DNA of 64,000 bases from Alphaproteobacteria bacterium (GCA_020632795.1 JACKEV010000013.1:310001-374000), one strand, 5' to 3'. Shown: positions 34,445 to 44,030, counted from the stretch's first letter. Notes: generated from the sequence alone by a model not told the origin. Translations and numbers: made by a program.

Positions 34445-36283
34445 CTACCAGCTCCCGAACCCGATCCAGGTGACCCCGGCGCGGGCCCCGCCGTGCCCCA
34501 CGAGGGTGGCGTGGGCGCTGCGGGCGTTCATCAGCAGGTCGAGCTGGCCGTCGCCGTCGAGGTCCCCGGTGCCCAGGGACTCGCCGTTCTCCATGCCCCA
34601 GTCCGAGGGGTTGGCGCCGCCGTAGACGATGGTGTTCGCCTCCGAGAGGGAGAGCACACCCGCGCCGGGCGGATCCATGAAGACGTAGACCGCCCCGGCG
34701 TTCTCCTCGACGCCGTCCTGGGAGGGGGCGCCGATGAGCAGCTCGTCGTCGCCGTCCTGGTCCAGATCGCGGACGTGGAGGGCCAGGCCGGCGCGGTCGT
34801 ATGTGGCCCCGCCCAGCAGGGTGGCGGTGGCGTCCGCGCCGCCGAGGGTTCCGCTGGCGCTGGCGTCGAACCGGTAGATCGCCCCCGCGTCGACCTCGTC
34901 CCCGTCGGCCTGGAGGGCCGCGATCCAGGCCTCCTGGAGGCCGTCGCCGTCGAAGTCCCCCAGGGCCACCTCGATGCCCATCTGGTCGCCCGCGGCGCTG
35001 CCGTTCACCGTCGCGGTGGCGTCGGCGGTCGAGATCGCGCCGGCGTGGGGTCCGGTGAAGATCCAGGCCACCCCCGAGCTGTCGCCGCTCGGGTCGTCGA
35101 CGTGGGAGCCCATCACGACCTCGTGGACGCCGTCGCCGTCCATGTCGCCGCCGTCCACGCGGGTGCCGTTCTCGATGTTGGACGCGGGGTCGCCCGCCGA
35201 GGCGCCCTGGAAGACCGCGGCGGCGTCGACCCCCAGGTCGTGGGTCCCGGCGGCGACCGGGGCGACCAGGTAGACGGTGGGCAGGGCGTAGTCGCTGCCG
35301 CCGTAGCCGGCGATGAGCACGTCCGCGACGCCGTCGCCGTCGTGATCCTCGACGTCCATGTCGTGACCCTGGCGGGATGAGCGGCTCGGCCCGTACCACA
35401 CCGCCCAGGCCTCGACGGGGGCGTTGACGTAGCCGGTCTCGGTGGCCTCGTGGACGAAGAAGCCGCCGGCCTGGTAGTCGTCGGTGGTGTAGGCCAGCGC
35501 ACCCCCGATGAGGTCCTGGTCGCCGTCGCCGTCGACGTCCGCGATGCCCAGGGACTGGCCCATGTAGCTGCCGTAGGCGCCGTCCATCTTGAGGATGACC
35601 GCGGCCTCGTCCTCGGCGGTGATGTTGGCGGTGATGGGGCCCTTCACCAGGATGGCCCCGCCGCTGTAGTCGTCCTCGAAGGTCGCGCCGGCGTAGCCCA
35701 GGAAGAGGTCGTCGACGCCGTCGCCGTCCACGTCGCGGGCCACCGCCGCGCGCAGGCCGCCGTGGCCCGCGACGCCGATCATGCCCTCGGTCGTGCAGGT
35801 CTCGTCCTCGCCGTCGCAGTCGTTGTCCACGCCGTCGAGGCAGACCTCCACCGCGCCCGGGTAGACGTCGGGGTCCTCGTCGTCGCAGTCGACGTCGTCC
35901 GTGAAGCCGTCGCCATCGACGTCGTCGAGGTCTGCGCCGTCGCAGTCGTTGTCCACGCCGTCGTAGGGCAGCTCCGTGGCGCCCGGGTAGACGGCGGCGT
36001 CGGTGTCGTCGCAGTCGTCCGCGTTGGCCACCACGCCGTCGCCCGCTTCGCAGGCCTGGACGGGGGCGTAGGGGTCGCCGAAGCCGTCCCCGTCGCTGTC
36101 GGTCCAGAAGATCTCCAGCAGGCCCTCGTCGATGAGGCCGTTGCCGTTGTCGTCCTCGCCGTTGCAGATCTCGCCGTCCTCGGGCGGGCACGCGGTGTCG
36201 GCGATCCCGTCGGTGCCGGCGTCGGAGCAGGCGAGCAGCGCCAGGCAGCAGAGGACGGAGGGGGAGGGCAGGCGGACAGTCAT
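34445..36283 (-). CDS. MopE-type lipoprotein with FG-GAP beta-propeller
   Basis: A 612-aa lipoprotein with signal ending LALLAC. Residues about 30-165 carry MopE-type metal-binding units (EICNGEDDNGNG, DSDGDGFGDP, DDCDDTDAAVYPGA, DGVDNDCDG repeated). From about 170 to the end, seven or so FG-GAP/integrin-alpha-like blades follow, each with an Asp-rich calcium loop such as DVDGDGVDDL, DVDGDGDQDL, DFDGDGLQEA or DLDGDGQLDL. The propeller would bind calcium and display on the outer surface. Ligand and role are unknown. It is one of three MopE-type proteins in the window, each with a different C-terminal module. Confidence 0.88.
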   Translation of the reverse strand: MTVRLPSPSVLCCLALLACSDAGTDGIADTACPPEDGEICNGEDDNGNGLIDEGLLEIFWTDSDGDGFGDPYAPVQACEAGDGVVANADDCDDTDAAVYPGATELPYDGVDNDCDGADLDDVDGDGFTDDVDCDDEDPDVYPGAVEVCLDGVDNDCDGEDETCTTEGMIGVAGHGGLRAAVARDVDGDGVDDLFLGYAGATFEDDYSGGAILVKGPITANITAEDEAAVILKMDGAYGSYMGQSLGIADVDGDGDQDLIGGALAYTTDDYQAGGFFVHEATETGYVNAPVEAWAVWYGPSRSSRQGHDMDVEDHDGDGVADVLIAGYGGSDYALPTVYLVAPVAAGTHDLGVDAAAVFQGASAGDPASNIENGTRVDGGDMDGDGVHEVVMGSHVDDPSGDSSGVAWIFTGPHAGAISTADATATVNGSAAGDQMGIEVALGDFDGDGLQEAWIAALQADGDEVDAGAIYRFDASASGTLGGADATATLLGGATYDRAGLALHVRDLDQDGDDELLIGAPSQDGVEENAGAVYVFMDPPGAGVLSLSEANTIVYGGANPSDWGMENGESLGTGDLDGDGQLDLLMNARSAHATLVGHGGARAGVTWIGFGSW

Positions 36284-36355
36284 TGTCGTCTCCGTGCGGT
36301 TCTGTCGATGCTAGCACGGAAAGGGGAGATCACCGGAGAGAACCCGACCGCCCGG

Positions 36356-37228
36356 TCACTCCCGGAGCGGCGGCGGGCACCTCATGGCGCCCAGGATGCT
36401 CGGGGCTTCACACAGCGGGACGCCGTTGTGGAAGATCTCCCGCCCCAGGTTCTCCCGGCTGCCGTAGCCCTTGACGTGGACCCGCGCCCAGGGGCGCCTG
36501 CGCTCCTCGGCGATGAGGATCCCGCCGGGGCGACCGCTCGTGCCGCACTCCAGCGGGGGGCGCTTGAGGGGGGCGTGCGCCCCGGCGTCCTTCATGCTGC
36601 GCCAGTCGTAGAACGCCGTCTCGCTGTAGCTCACCTCCAGCTCCACCAGCCGGTCGTCGTGGGCCTGGAGCTTGCCACGCCCGATGCGGATCCAGCGGCC
36701 GTCCGGCGTGCGGAGGTGCTGGGTGTGCTGGGAGTCGGTGGTCACCAGGAGCGTGCGGTCGCCGAGGAGGACCACCTTGAGGGGCCGGCCGTCGACCCCG
36801 CTCGCGTCTATTTCGCCCTGGAGGTCCAGGGGCGCGCTCTCGCCGGTGGCGAGCTTGAGCCACCAGGTCACGCCGGTGTGCCAGATCACCGCGTCCACGC
36901 CGTCGGTGGTCTGGACGATCAGCTGGCGACGCGCGTCCGGGGGGACGGGCAGGGGGTTGACGTGGAGGACGCGCAGATCGCGGCTGTTGACGTCGACGGT
37001 GAACAGGACGTGGCGGTCGTCGATGGTCTCCCACTCGGTCTCCGCGAGGTCGGTCGCGCGTCGGAGGACCTGGTGGTAGCCCACCAGGCAGGTGCTGTCG
37101 GAGAGCAGGACCGCGGAGCTGGCGTCGCTCAGGTCCCACACCGCTCCGGTGCAGGCGGTGAGGGAGGCCAGTCCAGCGGCCGTCAGCAGGGCGCGCGCGC
37201 AGCGGCGGGGGGCAGGGATTCGACGCAT
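36356..37228 (-). CDS. Lipoprotein of unknown function
   Basis: A 290-aa protein with an Arg-rich n-region, a hydrophobic stretch and lipobox LTAC, so it is probably membrane-anchored in the periplasm. The mature part is a series of beta strands (IVQTTDGVDAVIWHTG, VVLLGDRTLLVTTDS) that may form propeller-like blades. There are few Cys. No family is recognised. The ATG at 37228 is two codons after an in-frame GTG at 37234; either could start it. It lies just downstream of the multi-spanning membrane protein gene (31 bases from its end). Confidence 0.65.
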   Translation of the reverse strand: MRRIPAPRRCARALLTAAGLASLTACTGAVWDLSDASSAVLLSDSTCLVGYHQVLRRATDLAETEWETIDDRHVLFTVDVNSRDLRVLHVNPLPVPPDARRQLIVQTTDGVDAVIWHTGVTWWLKLATGESAPLDLQGEIDASGVDGRPLKVVLLGDRTLLVTTDSQHTQHLRTPDGRWIRIGRGKLQAHDDRLVELEVSYSETAFYDWRSMKDAGAHAPLKRPPLECGTSGRPGGILIAEERRRPWARVHVKGYGSRENLGREIFHNGVPLCEAPSILGAMRCPPPLRE

Positions 37229-37259
37229 ATTCACGTTCTAAGGGCTTTGGCGCGCGGCG

Positions 37260-38399
37260 TCACGGGTCGCCGGGGCGCACCGCCGACCACGCCGCCACCG
37301 CCGCGATCCAGGTCGCCAGGAACAGGCCGCCCCGCGCCAGCATCAACAGGTCCGGCCAGGCGAGCCAGGCGCCCGACAGGGCCCCGAAGCCGTCGGTGGC
37401 GGCCAGCGTCAGCCCGAGGCCGACGCCCAGGGCGTGGGGTAGCCGTCGCTCCATCCTGGTGAGCGCGAAGAGGACCGCGCCGCCCACCAGCAGGGCCAGC
37501 AGCCCCTGGGCGACGGGGTGCGGCCAGGCGTAGCGGAGCGGGATGCTGACCGGGACGAACACCAGGACGAAGACCCCCGCGGCCTCGCCGAGCCCGCGCC
37601 AGAGCGGATCCCCGACGCGGTCCGGGGCGGCGGCCAGCGCGCGCACGAGCAGGGCGAGCGCCGCGCAGGTCGGCAGCAGCGCCGGCCAGAGCCAGCCCAG
37701 CTCGGCGAGGTTGTAGACCAGGGTGAGGTAGGCGAAGGTCACGATCGCCGCGGACAACAGCCCCAGCGCGAGCACCGCCTCCGCCGCGGCGCGCGCGTCC
37801 ACCACCCGGGGCGGCCGGCTGGGGGATGGACAGCGGCGGCGCAGCGCGGGCCCGAGCCCCAGCGTCGCGACCGCCGCGACCACCCGCAGCAGCACGTCCT
37901 GGTGCGTCCAGGGGTTGGCGAGGTGCTGCTCCAGAGCGATGAAGACGAGGGTCCAGCTCGCGCAGAGCGCGCCCCAGGGGGCGGGCCGCAGCAGCCGCGC
38001 GGGCAGCCCCGGGCCCACGATCCAGGCGGCGCACAGCGCAGCCAGGGCGGCGAAGGGCAGCTCCAGGAGCGCGTTGACCCGCAGCAGCGACCAGGACGCG
38101 ACCTCCAGGAGCGCGGGGTGCTCGGCGATCCAGGCGGCGATGACCGCCACGGCGGGGCCGCGGACCGTCAGGAACCAGCCCTTGGGGAAGCCCGCGGTCC
38201 AGGGCGGCAGCCCGGCGGCCGCTACGAAGACGGCGAAGACGAGCTGGTTGAGGACCAGGAGCGCGCAGACCCCCAGGAAGCCCAGGCCCAGCGCGCGCCC
38301 GGTGCCGCTCGGCCCGTCCGGCCCGGGCGGTCGGAGGGCAGCGAGGGCGCCGGGGGCCGCGAGCGTGAGGGCGAGCAGGAGCTGGTGGGTGAGGGTCAC
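37260..38399 (-). CDS. Multi-spanning integral membrane protein of unknown function
   Basis: A 379-aa, very hydrophobic protein with about ten predicted membrane helices, Ala/Leu-rich and with few charged residues in the core. The start is taken as GTG at 38399, where the first helix (LTHQLLLALTLAAPGALAAL) begins; no ATG fits. No transporter signature is seen. It has the look of the uncharacterised acyltransferase- or glycosyltransferase-like membrane proteins common in this group, but the family is not identified. It is on the same strand as the S41 protease gene upstream. Confidence 0.65.
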   Translation of the reverse strand: MTLTHQLLLALTLAAPGALAALRPPGPDGPSGTGRALGLGFLGVCALLVLNQLVFAVFVAAAGLPPWTAGFPKGWFLTVRGPAVAVIAAWIAEHPALLEVASWSLLRVNALLELPFAALAALCAAWIVGPGLPARLLRPAPWGALCASWTLVFIALEQHLANPWTHQDVLLRVVAAVATLGLGPALRRRCPSPSRPPRVVDARAAAEAVLALGLLSAAIVTFAYLTLVYNLAELGWLWPALLPTCAALALLVRALAAAPDRVGDPLWRGLGEAAGVFVLVFVPVSIPLRYAWPHPVAQGLLALLVGGAVLFALTRMERRLPHALGVGLGLTLAATDGFGALSGAWLAWPDLLMLARGGLFLATWIAAVAAWSAVRPGDP

Positions 38400-38464
38400 G
38401 GGGGCAGTGCAGCAGAGGCGGGGGCCTCCAGCAAGCCACGGCGTGTCACCAGGGGGCGCGCCGC

Positions 38465-39487
38465 TCAGCCGCCGCGCTGCTGGAGCAGCACCTCGACGCC
38501 GGCCTCCATCGCCCGGTCCACCCCGGCCCGGGTCTCCTCCAGGGTGCTCTCGGCCTCGACGTCGGGCACCAGCCCGACCGCCTCGTGGCTGACCTCCCGG
38601 GCGTCCCGCGCGTCCTCCACGCTGATCGAGTAGAGCCAGCCGTTGGGGGCGTCGCGCCAGGTCGCGGCGGCGAAGGCGCCCGCCGTGGTGCTTCCGACGT
38701 GGGTGACGGCGTCCAGCTCCCGCAGGGCGGCGGTGAGGTGCTCGGCGCCGCTCACGGTGAACGCGTGGGTCAGCACGACGACCGGGCCGGCGAAGGGGCG
38801 CGCGCCGGCCTCGACGTCCCAGTCCATCCACGGGCCGTAGGCGGTGCGGCCCTCGCCCTCCCGTCGGCGGATGCGGCTGTAGACGAAGTCATGGTCGCTG
38901 AACCAGCCGGCGACGGGCTCCAGGACGCTGAGGTAGCCGCCGCCGTTGCCGCGCAGGTCCACGAGGATGCCGTCGGCGCCGGACAGCTCGGCCATGGCCT
39001 CGTCCACCGTGTCGACGGTGTCGGCGTTCAGGCGGCGGACGTGCAGGTAGCCGAGGTCCGCCGCGCCGGCGCGGTCGGGGTCGAGCCAGCCCCAGCGCAC
39101 CGCGGGGTTCGGCTCGCGCAGCGCCTGCACCCAGGCGCCGCTCGCCGCCTCGGAGAAGTCGGTCAGCTCCAGCTCCTCCAGGCGCCCGGCGGACCACATG
39201 CCGTCGTCGACGTCCGGGCGCAGGACGCGGACGTGGTCGTCCCGCAGGGGCCCGAGCAGGCACCGGAGCGCAGCGTCCAGCGCCTCCGGGTCGGCGTCGT
39301 CGTCGGGGAGCAGCGCCCGGCAGTCCGCGCCCAGGGCGTCCCAGTCGACGTCCTCCTTCACCCCGAACAGGCCGTAGTGCTGGTCGAAGTCGGCCCACAC
39401 GGCGTCGAAGGAGGCCGCGGCGCCGCCCTCGGGCGGGGGGCCGAGCAGGCAGCCCGGGAGCAGGGGCAGCAGCAGGACAACCCTCAT
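38465..39487 (-). CDS. S41-family (tail-specific protease-like) peptidase lipoprotein
   Basis: A 340-aa lipoprotein (signal MRVVLLLPLLPGC, Cys13). The peptidase S41 core is clear: DGILVDLRGNGGGYLSV, then VVVLTHAFTVSGAEH with the probable nucleophile Ser, then HVGSTTAGAF. A helical N-terminal domain (FDAVWADFDQHYGLF) is typical of the tricorn/IRBP-like branch. There is no PDZ domain, unlike CtpA-type enzymes. The expected catalytic Lys a few residues after the Ser is not in its usual place, so activity should be checked. Its ATG overlaps the stop of the barrel-protein gene upstream by reading ATGA. Confidence 0.85.
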   Translation of the reverse strand: MRVVLLLPLLPGCLLGPPPEGGAAASFDAVWADFDQHYGLFGVKEDVDWDALGADCRALLPDDDADPEALDAALRCLLGPLRDDHVRVLRPDVDDGMWSAGRLEELELTDFSEAASGAWVQALREPNPAVRWGWLDPDRAGAADLGYLHVRRLNADTVDTVDEAMAELSGADGILVDLRGNGGGYLSVLEPVAGWFSDHDFVYSRIRRREGEGRTAYGPWMDWDVEAGARPFAGPVVVLTHAFTVSGAEHLTAALRELDAVTHVGSTTAGAFAAATWRDAPNGWLYSISVEDARDAREVSHEAVGLVPDVEAESTLEETRAGVDRAMEAGVEVLLQQRGG

Positions 39488-40284
39488 GACGCCCCCAACT
39501 CGCCGAAGCGCGCCCCGACGACGAGCCCGCCCCTCAGGCGATAGAGGTCGTCGGGCGTGGCGTCGTGGAGCCAGTCGGCGCGCAGGCCCACCACCCAGGT
39601 CCAGCGCCCCGGGCCGGCCAGGGTCAGCTCGGCGCCCAGGGCAAGGCGCTGGTGGCTGCCCAGGGAGGCCACGCGGGTGCCCGTGGCGAAGAAGGCGCCC
39701 ACCTGGGTGCGGTCGGGGAGCAGGGGGTTGAGGGTCTCGGGGAAGCGGGTCACCACCGCGACCACCGGCAGGGACGCGCGCAGCCGGAGGCCGGCCGTGT
39801 CGCTCAGGTCCACCGACCAGGCCGCGCAGGGCCCGAGGTCCAGGCTGGCCCAGGCCCAGTGCCCCAGGGCCACGGCGCTGGAGTCGAGGGCGTCGGCCTC
39901 CAGGCGCAGGCCGACCTCGGCTGCCCCCAGGGCGCGGCGCCCCTCCAGGCCCAGGCTCCCCCCCAGCGCGCGGTTGGCATCCCGGACGGGGATCACCTCG
40001 TCCTCCCCGGCGACCGGGTCCTCGACGCGCAGCGAGAAGGTGCGGGCGCCGCCGCCGGGGTGCAGGCCGCCGAAGGTGACGCGGAGGTCCTCATCGAAGC
40101 GCCAAGGGCCAGGGGCCTCGCGGCCCTCCAGGCGCAGGCCGACGCCCAGGCCCTGGTAGGCCAGGGGAGAGGCCTCGAGATCGCGCTGGGCCAGCCCCTG
40201 GGTGTCGAGGGCGAGCCCCAGCTCCGCGGCCGCGGCCGTCGACGGGGCGGCGGTGAGGATGAGCCCGATGAGCAGGCGCTTCAC
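39484..40284 (-). CDS. Outer-membrane beta-barrel-like protein
   Basis: A 266-aa protein with a signal peptide (MKRLLIGLILTAAPSTAAA). The mature part alternates beta strands with short turns (LGVGLRLEGREA, VGLRLEADALDS, LALGAELTLAGPGRW), ending in GLVVGARFGEL, and suits a 10-12-strand barrel. The stop overlaps the S41 protease ATG, so the two genes are co-translated and may function together at the envelope. No family name can be given. Confidence 0.7.
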   Translation of the reverse strand: MKRLLIGLILTAAPSTAAAAELGLALDTQGLAQRDLEASPLAYQGLGVGLRLEGREAPGPWRFDEDLRVTFGGLHPGGGARTFSLRVEDPVAGEDEVIPVRDANRALGGSLGLEGRRALGAAEVGLRLEADALDSSAVALGHWAWASLDLGPCAAWSVDLSDTAGLRLRASLPVVAVVTRFPETLNPLLPDRTQVGAFFATGTRVASLGSHQRLALGAELTLAGPGRWTWVVGLRADWLHDATPDDLYRLRGGLVVGARFGELGAS

Positions 40285-40383
40285 AGGGTCTCAAGCCTCG
40301 TCGGTTCGCCCGCCGGGGGGCGGGGGTGCGTCCGGATCGTAGCATCGGCTGAGGGGCTTGCCTTGTTCGAGTGCGACCGTCCG

Positions 40384-40671
40384 TCACCGCCTCCACAGCG
40401 AGAACGGCAGCGCCAGCAGGCTGGCGATGACCAGCGCCTCGGCCGTCCACAGCGCGACCCCCAGGGCCAGCCGAGGGCCGGGCGCGAGCCGCGCGGCGCC
40501 GTAGAACAGCGGCGGGCCGTCCGCCGCCGCCGCGCCCGTGAGCCAACGGGCGAGCGCCTCGACGATGGCCGCGGCGTTGAGGTACTCGGCGCGGGCCCCG
40601 AGCACCACGTCGACGCCGACGATGGCGGCCATGACCAGGGCGACGAGCGCGAGGAAGCCGGCCGGGCTCAC
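40384..40671 (-). CDS. Small membrane protein
   Basis: A 95-aa protein with two predicted membrane helices: residues about 4-26 (GFLALVALVMAAIVGVDVVL) and about 68-90, with a short soluble loop between. The start is a GTG with no strong ribosome site. No family is known. The two clean helices and a coding-like composition support a real gene. It lies between the barrel protein and AraC genes on the same strand. Confidence 0.5.
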   Translation of the reverse strand: MSPAGFLALVALVMAAIVGVDVVLGARAEYLNAAAIVEALARWLTGAAAADGPPLFYGAARLAPGPRLALGVALWTAEALVIASLLALPFSLWRR

Positions 40672-40817
40672 AGGGCACCGCCGCGGTGGGGGTGAGGCCG
40701 GTGAAGAAGTTGGTCGAGCATGGTCCCTCCGTGTGTGGACATGTACGACCTATCGGCGCCCGCCTGCGCCACCTTGAACCCCCGCGCCAGCCGGTGGAAC
40801 GCGCGCGCCAGTTGACC

Positions 40818-41813
40818 TCAGACCACGCCGCCCTCACCAGGGCCGGGGCTCGCCGCCCCCCGCGGCCCGCCCGCCTGCTGCTGGCGCCAGGTCGTGGGGG
40901 TCCGGGCCCGCCGGGCCTTGAAGCGCCGGCTGAAGTGGGCGGTGTCCGCGAAGCCGCAGGTGAACCCGATCTCGGTGATGGAGCGGTCGGGCTCGGTCAG
41001 CAGGCGCTCGGCCTCGGCCAGGCGGGCGTCCTCGACGGTGCGGGAGAACGTGGTGCCCTCCTCGGAGAGCGCGCGCTGCAGCGCCCGCCGGGACCGCCCC
41101 AGGCGCCGGGCGACCTCCTCGACGGTCCAGCGGTGCAGCAGGTCCCGGGCCACGACGTCGGCCACCCGCGTGGCCACGGGCACCGGCGCGTCCAGGTCCG
41201 GGGCCGTGCTCGCCCGCTCCAGCACCTCGTCCAGCCCTGGCGTCCACGCCCGGCGGGCGACGAAGCGGCTCCAGGTGAAGCGCCAGCGGGAGGCGTCCCC
41301 GGGGGGCAGCGGCGGGCGCACCCCGCCTTCCCGGAACACGACCGCGTCGGGATCGTCGGAGGCGGGCAGGGTGGCCTGGACGTGGTGGCAGCCGATCTCG
41401 TCGAGCAGGGTCAGGTGCAGGCCCAGCACGAACAGGCTCTCGACCCGCGCGGGGGGCGCGTCGGCGCGGCTCTCGTGCTGGAGCGTCAGGTGGCCGGGCC
41501 CCAGGGCCACGACGCGCACCCGGTGGTGGCTGTGAAAGAAGCGGTTGAGGCGCTGCTCCTTGTCGATCAGCGCCTCGACGCTGGCCACGTTGAGCAGGGC
41601 GTAGACCAGCGGCTCGTCGACGGCGGTGAGCACGCCGCGGGACAGCGCCAGGAGCGCCCCCTCGCCGCCCAGCGACGCGACCGCCTCCAGGAGCGCGCGC
41701 TGGGTCTCCCGCCCGATCGTGCCGGGCGCGCCGCCGTCGGGAGGCGGGTGGCCCCGCGCCTCCAGCCAGCGGCGGGGCAGCGACGCCAGCAGGCCGTGGA
41801 GCTGCATCGTCAT
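40818..41813 (-). CDS. AraC-family transcriptional regulator
   Basis: A 331-aa regulator. Residues about 220-320 are the AraC/XylS double helix-turn-helix: WTVEEVARRLGRSRRALQRAL, then SITEIGFTCGFADTAHFSRRFKARR followed by TPTTWR. The N-terminal 200 residues resemble the OruR/ArgR-like ligand domain of AraC regulators (ALLEAVASLGG, LHLTLLDEIG), not a cupin. The ATG at 41813 is the last sensible start before the divergent MopE gene, 54 bases away. It may control that gene, the two sharing a promoter region (inference). Confidence 0.92.
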   Translation of the reverse strand: MTMQLHGLLASLPRRWLEARGHPPPDGGAPGTIGRETQRALLEAVASLGGEGALLALSRGVLTAVDEPLVYALLNVASVEALIDKEQRLNRFFHSHHRVRVVALGPGHLTLQHESRADAPPARVESLFVLGLHLTLLDEIGCHHVQATLPASDDPDAVVFREGGVRPPLPPGDASRWRFTWSRFVARRAWTPGLDEVLERASTAPDLDAPVPVATRVADVVARDLLHRWTVEEVARRLGRSRRALQRALSEEGTTFSRTVEDARLAEAERLLTEPDRSITEIGFTCGFADTAHFSRRFKARRARTPTTWRQQQAGGPRGAASPGPGEGGVV

Positions 41814-41837
41814 AGGCGATGAGTATCCCTCGGGGGG

Positions 41838-41843
41838 TAGAAT
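41838..41843 (+). promoter_or_regulatory. Possible -10 element for the MopE/fibrinogen-like lipoprotein gene
   Basis: TAGAAT lies 24 bases before the ATG at 41868, between divergent genes, and is followed by the strong ribosome site AAGGAGG. No good -35 is visible, which fits activation by the adjacent AraC regulator. The call is weak. Confidence 0.3.
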
Positions 41844-41867
41844 GGCCCCCCGCAGAAGGAGGCCAGG

Positions 41868-44030
41868 ATGTCCGCCCCCAAGCTCATGCTCGCGCTGCTG
41901 CTCATGTCCGCCTGTAGCAACAAGGACGAGACCGACAGCGTGCCCACCGACGACAGCGCCGGGCCCGCGGACGTCGACGGCGACGGCTTCACCGTCGAGG
42001 AGGACTGCGACGACGAGGACGCCGCGGTCTTCCCGGGCGCCGCAGAGGCCTGCGACGGGCTGGATCAAGACTGCGACGGCGTCGTCGACGAGGACGCCAC
42101 GGACGCCGCCACCTGGTACGGCGACGGAGACGCCGACGGGTACGGCGACGACCGCGTGACCACCCAGGCCTGCGCCGCGCCCGACGGGTACGTCGCCCAG
42201 GGCGGCGACTGCGACGACGGCGACGTCGCGTTCCACCCCGGCGCCCCGGAGGAGGACTGCAGCGATCCCAGCGACTACAACTGCGACGGCTCGGTGGGCT
42301 ACGCCGACGGGGACGGCGACGGCTACGCCGCCTGCGAGGAGTGCGACGACACCGACCGCGCGGTCAACCCCAGCGCCACCGAGGTCTGCGACGGCGTCGA
42401 CAACGACTGCGACGGCGCGACCGACGAGGACGACGCCGCGGACGCCGCCACCTGGTACGGCGACCGCGACAGCGACGGCTACGGCGACCCCAGCGACGCG
42501 ACCCGGGCCTGCGAGGCCCCCACCGGCTACGTCGCCGACGCCACCGACTGCGACGACGCGAACGCCTCGGCCAACCCCGGGGCCACCGAGGTCTGCGACA
42601 GCGTCGACAACGACTGCGACGGCGCGACCGACGAGGACGACGCCGCGGACGCCACGACCTGGTACCTGGACTTCGACAGCGACGGCTACGGGGGGACCGC
42701 CTTCTCGCAGACCGCCTGCGACGCCCCCAGCGGCTACGTCGCCGACGCCACGGACTGCGACGACACGGACGCCACGGCCAACCCCGGGGCCACCGAGGTG
42801 TGCGACGGCGTCGACAACAACTGCGACGGGGACACCGACGAGGACGACGCCGCCGACGTCACGACCTGGTACCTGGACTTCGACAGCGACGGCTACGGCG
42901 GGTCCACCTACACGCAGGTCTCCTGCGACGCCCCCCGCGGCTACGTCGACGACAGCCAGGACTGCGACGACGGCGACGCGACGGTGAACCCCGGGGCCAC
43001 CGAGGTGTGCGACAGCGTCGACAACGACTGCGACGGCACCACCGACGAGGACGACGCCGCGGACGCCGTGAGCTGGAGCCCGGACGCGGACAGCGACGGC
43101 TACGGCGCCACCAGCGGCGCGCAGACCGCCTGCGTGGCCCCCAGCGGGTACGTCGCCGACGCCACGGACTGCGACGACAGCGACGCCGGGATCCACCCCG
43201 GCGCCACTGAGGTCTGCGACGGAGACGACAACGACTGCGACGGCTTCGCGGACCCCGACGCCGAGGTGCTCGGGGACGGGGCGCTCTGCGCAGCCGCGAG
43301 CTGCGACGACCTGCTCACCCACCGCAGCAGCGCCGGGGACGGCGCCTGGTGGATCGACCCCGACAGCACCGGCGCCTTCGAGGTGTACTGCGACATGACC
43401 ACCCAGGGCGGCGGGTGGACCCTCGTGGCCAAGCTCACCGACCAGGACGGCCGCCACTGGACCACCGCGAGCACCGACTGGACCGGCACCAGCGCCTACG
43501 GCGCCACCGACGACCTCAGCGTCGGGGCCGACGCCCGGGGCGAGGGCTGGGGCCGGGTGGAGGCCGACGACCTGCTGCTCACCGACGACGTGGGCTTCGG
43601 CTACATCGCCACGAACGACGGCTGCCTGCGCGGCCTGAGCGCCGCCGACTTCTTCACCCTGGCGCTGGCCGGCTTCCCGTACTCCGGCGACAACTACTTC
43701 GACACCTGCACCGTGGACCGCAGCGGCATCCCCAACTGGGCCACCGAGCCGGACTGGGGCAGCAACAACGCCAGCAGCACCAACCTCTCGCTGCAGGAAA
43801 ACTACCTGGTCATCGCCCGCACCGACCCCAGCGCCGACACCTCCGGCGTCATCAGCTTCTACAAGACCTCCTACGGCGAGGCCGACGTGGGCCTGGGCGC
43901 CCTGGAGAACGGGACCACCTGGACGGACGACGGCTACTCCCAGGACATCGGCGGCCCCACGTCGTGCAGCTACGGCGACAGCGAGTGCGCCACCGAATAC
44001 CCGGAGACGGTGTACTTCTGGGTACGGTGA
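41868..44030 (+). CDS. MopE-repeat lipoprotein with fibrinogen-like C-terminal domain
   Basis: A 720-aa lipoprotein (signal ending LMSAC, Cys16) with a strong AAGGAGG site. Residues about 30-470 are MopE-type units with EVCDGVDNDCDGATDED, DSDGYG, GYVADATDCDD and NPGAT blocks. Four of them are exact 69-residue repeats (42381-43208). From about 480 a fibrinogen-like (FReD-type) domain follows, with YCDMTTQGGGWTLVAKL, GYIATNDGC and paired Cys. The modules point to a metal-binding stalk that presents a carbohydrate-binding-type domain on the cell surface (inference). It is divergent from the AraC regulator gene. Confidence 0.9.
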   Translation: MSAPKLMLALLLMSACSNKDETDSVPTDDSAGPADVDGDGFTVEEDCDDEDAAVFPGAAEACDGLDQDCDGVVDEDATDAATWYGDGDADGYGDDRVTTQACAAPDGYVAQGGDCDDGDVAFHPGAPEEDCSDPSDYNCDGSVGYADGDGDGYAACEECDDTDRAVNPSATEVCDGVDNDCDGATDEDDAADAATWYGDRDSDGYGDPSDATRACEAPTGYVADATDCDDANASANPGATEVCDSVDNDCDGATDEDDAADATTWYLDFDSDGYGGTAFSQTACDAPSGYVADATDCDDTDATANPGATEVCDGVDNNCDGDTDEDDAADVTTWYLDFDSDGYGGSTYTQVSCDAPRGYVDDSQDCDDGDATVNPGATEVCDSVDNDCDGTTDEDDAADAVSWSPDADSDGYGATSGAQTACVAPSGYVADATDCDDSDAGIHPGATEVCDGDDNDCDGFADPDAEVLGDGALCAAASCDDLLTHRSSAGDGAWWIDPDSTGAFEVYCDMTTQGGGWTLVAKLTDQDGRHWTTASTDWTGTSAYGATDDLSVGADARGEGWGRVEADDLLLTDDVGFGYIATNDGCLRGLSAADFFTLALAGFPYSGDNYFDTCTVDRSGIPNWATEPDWGSNNASSTNLSLQENYLVIARTDPSADTSGVISFYKTSYGEADVGLGALENGTTWTDDGYSQDIGGPTSCSYGDSECATEYPETVYFWVR
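42381..43208 (+). repeat. Four in-frame 207-bp tandem repeats inside the MopE lipoprotein gene
   Basis: Units start at 42381, 42588, 42795 and 43002, and a partial fifth at 43209, always at the codon GAG of EVCD. Each unit is exactly 69 codons. DNA identity between units is high in the EVCD, DNDCDG and DEDDAAD blocks. The constant spacing suggests recent expansion by unequal recombination and predicts length variation between strains. Confidence 0.9.

Noticed and set aside
35450..37462. 670-codon plus-strand frame across two minus-strand lipoprotein genes
   Set aside because: It spans a gene boundary and has shadow composition.
41814..43457. Upstream extension of the AraC frame through the MopE gene
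   Set aside because: The Val/Gly-rich peptide is the complement of the MopE repeats. The regulator starts at 41813.
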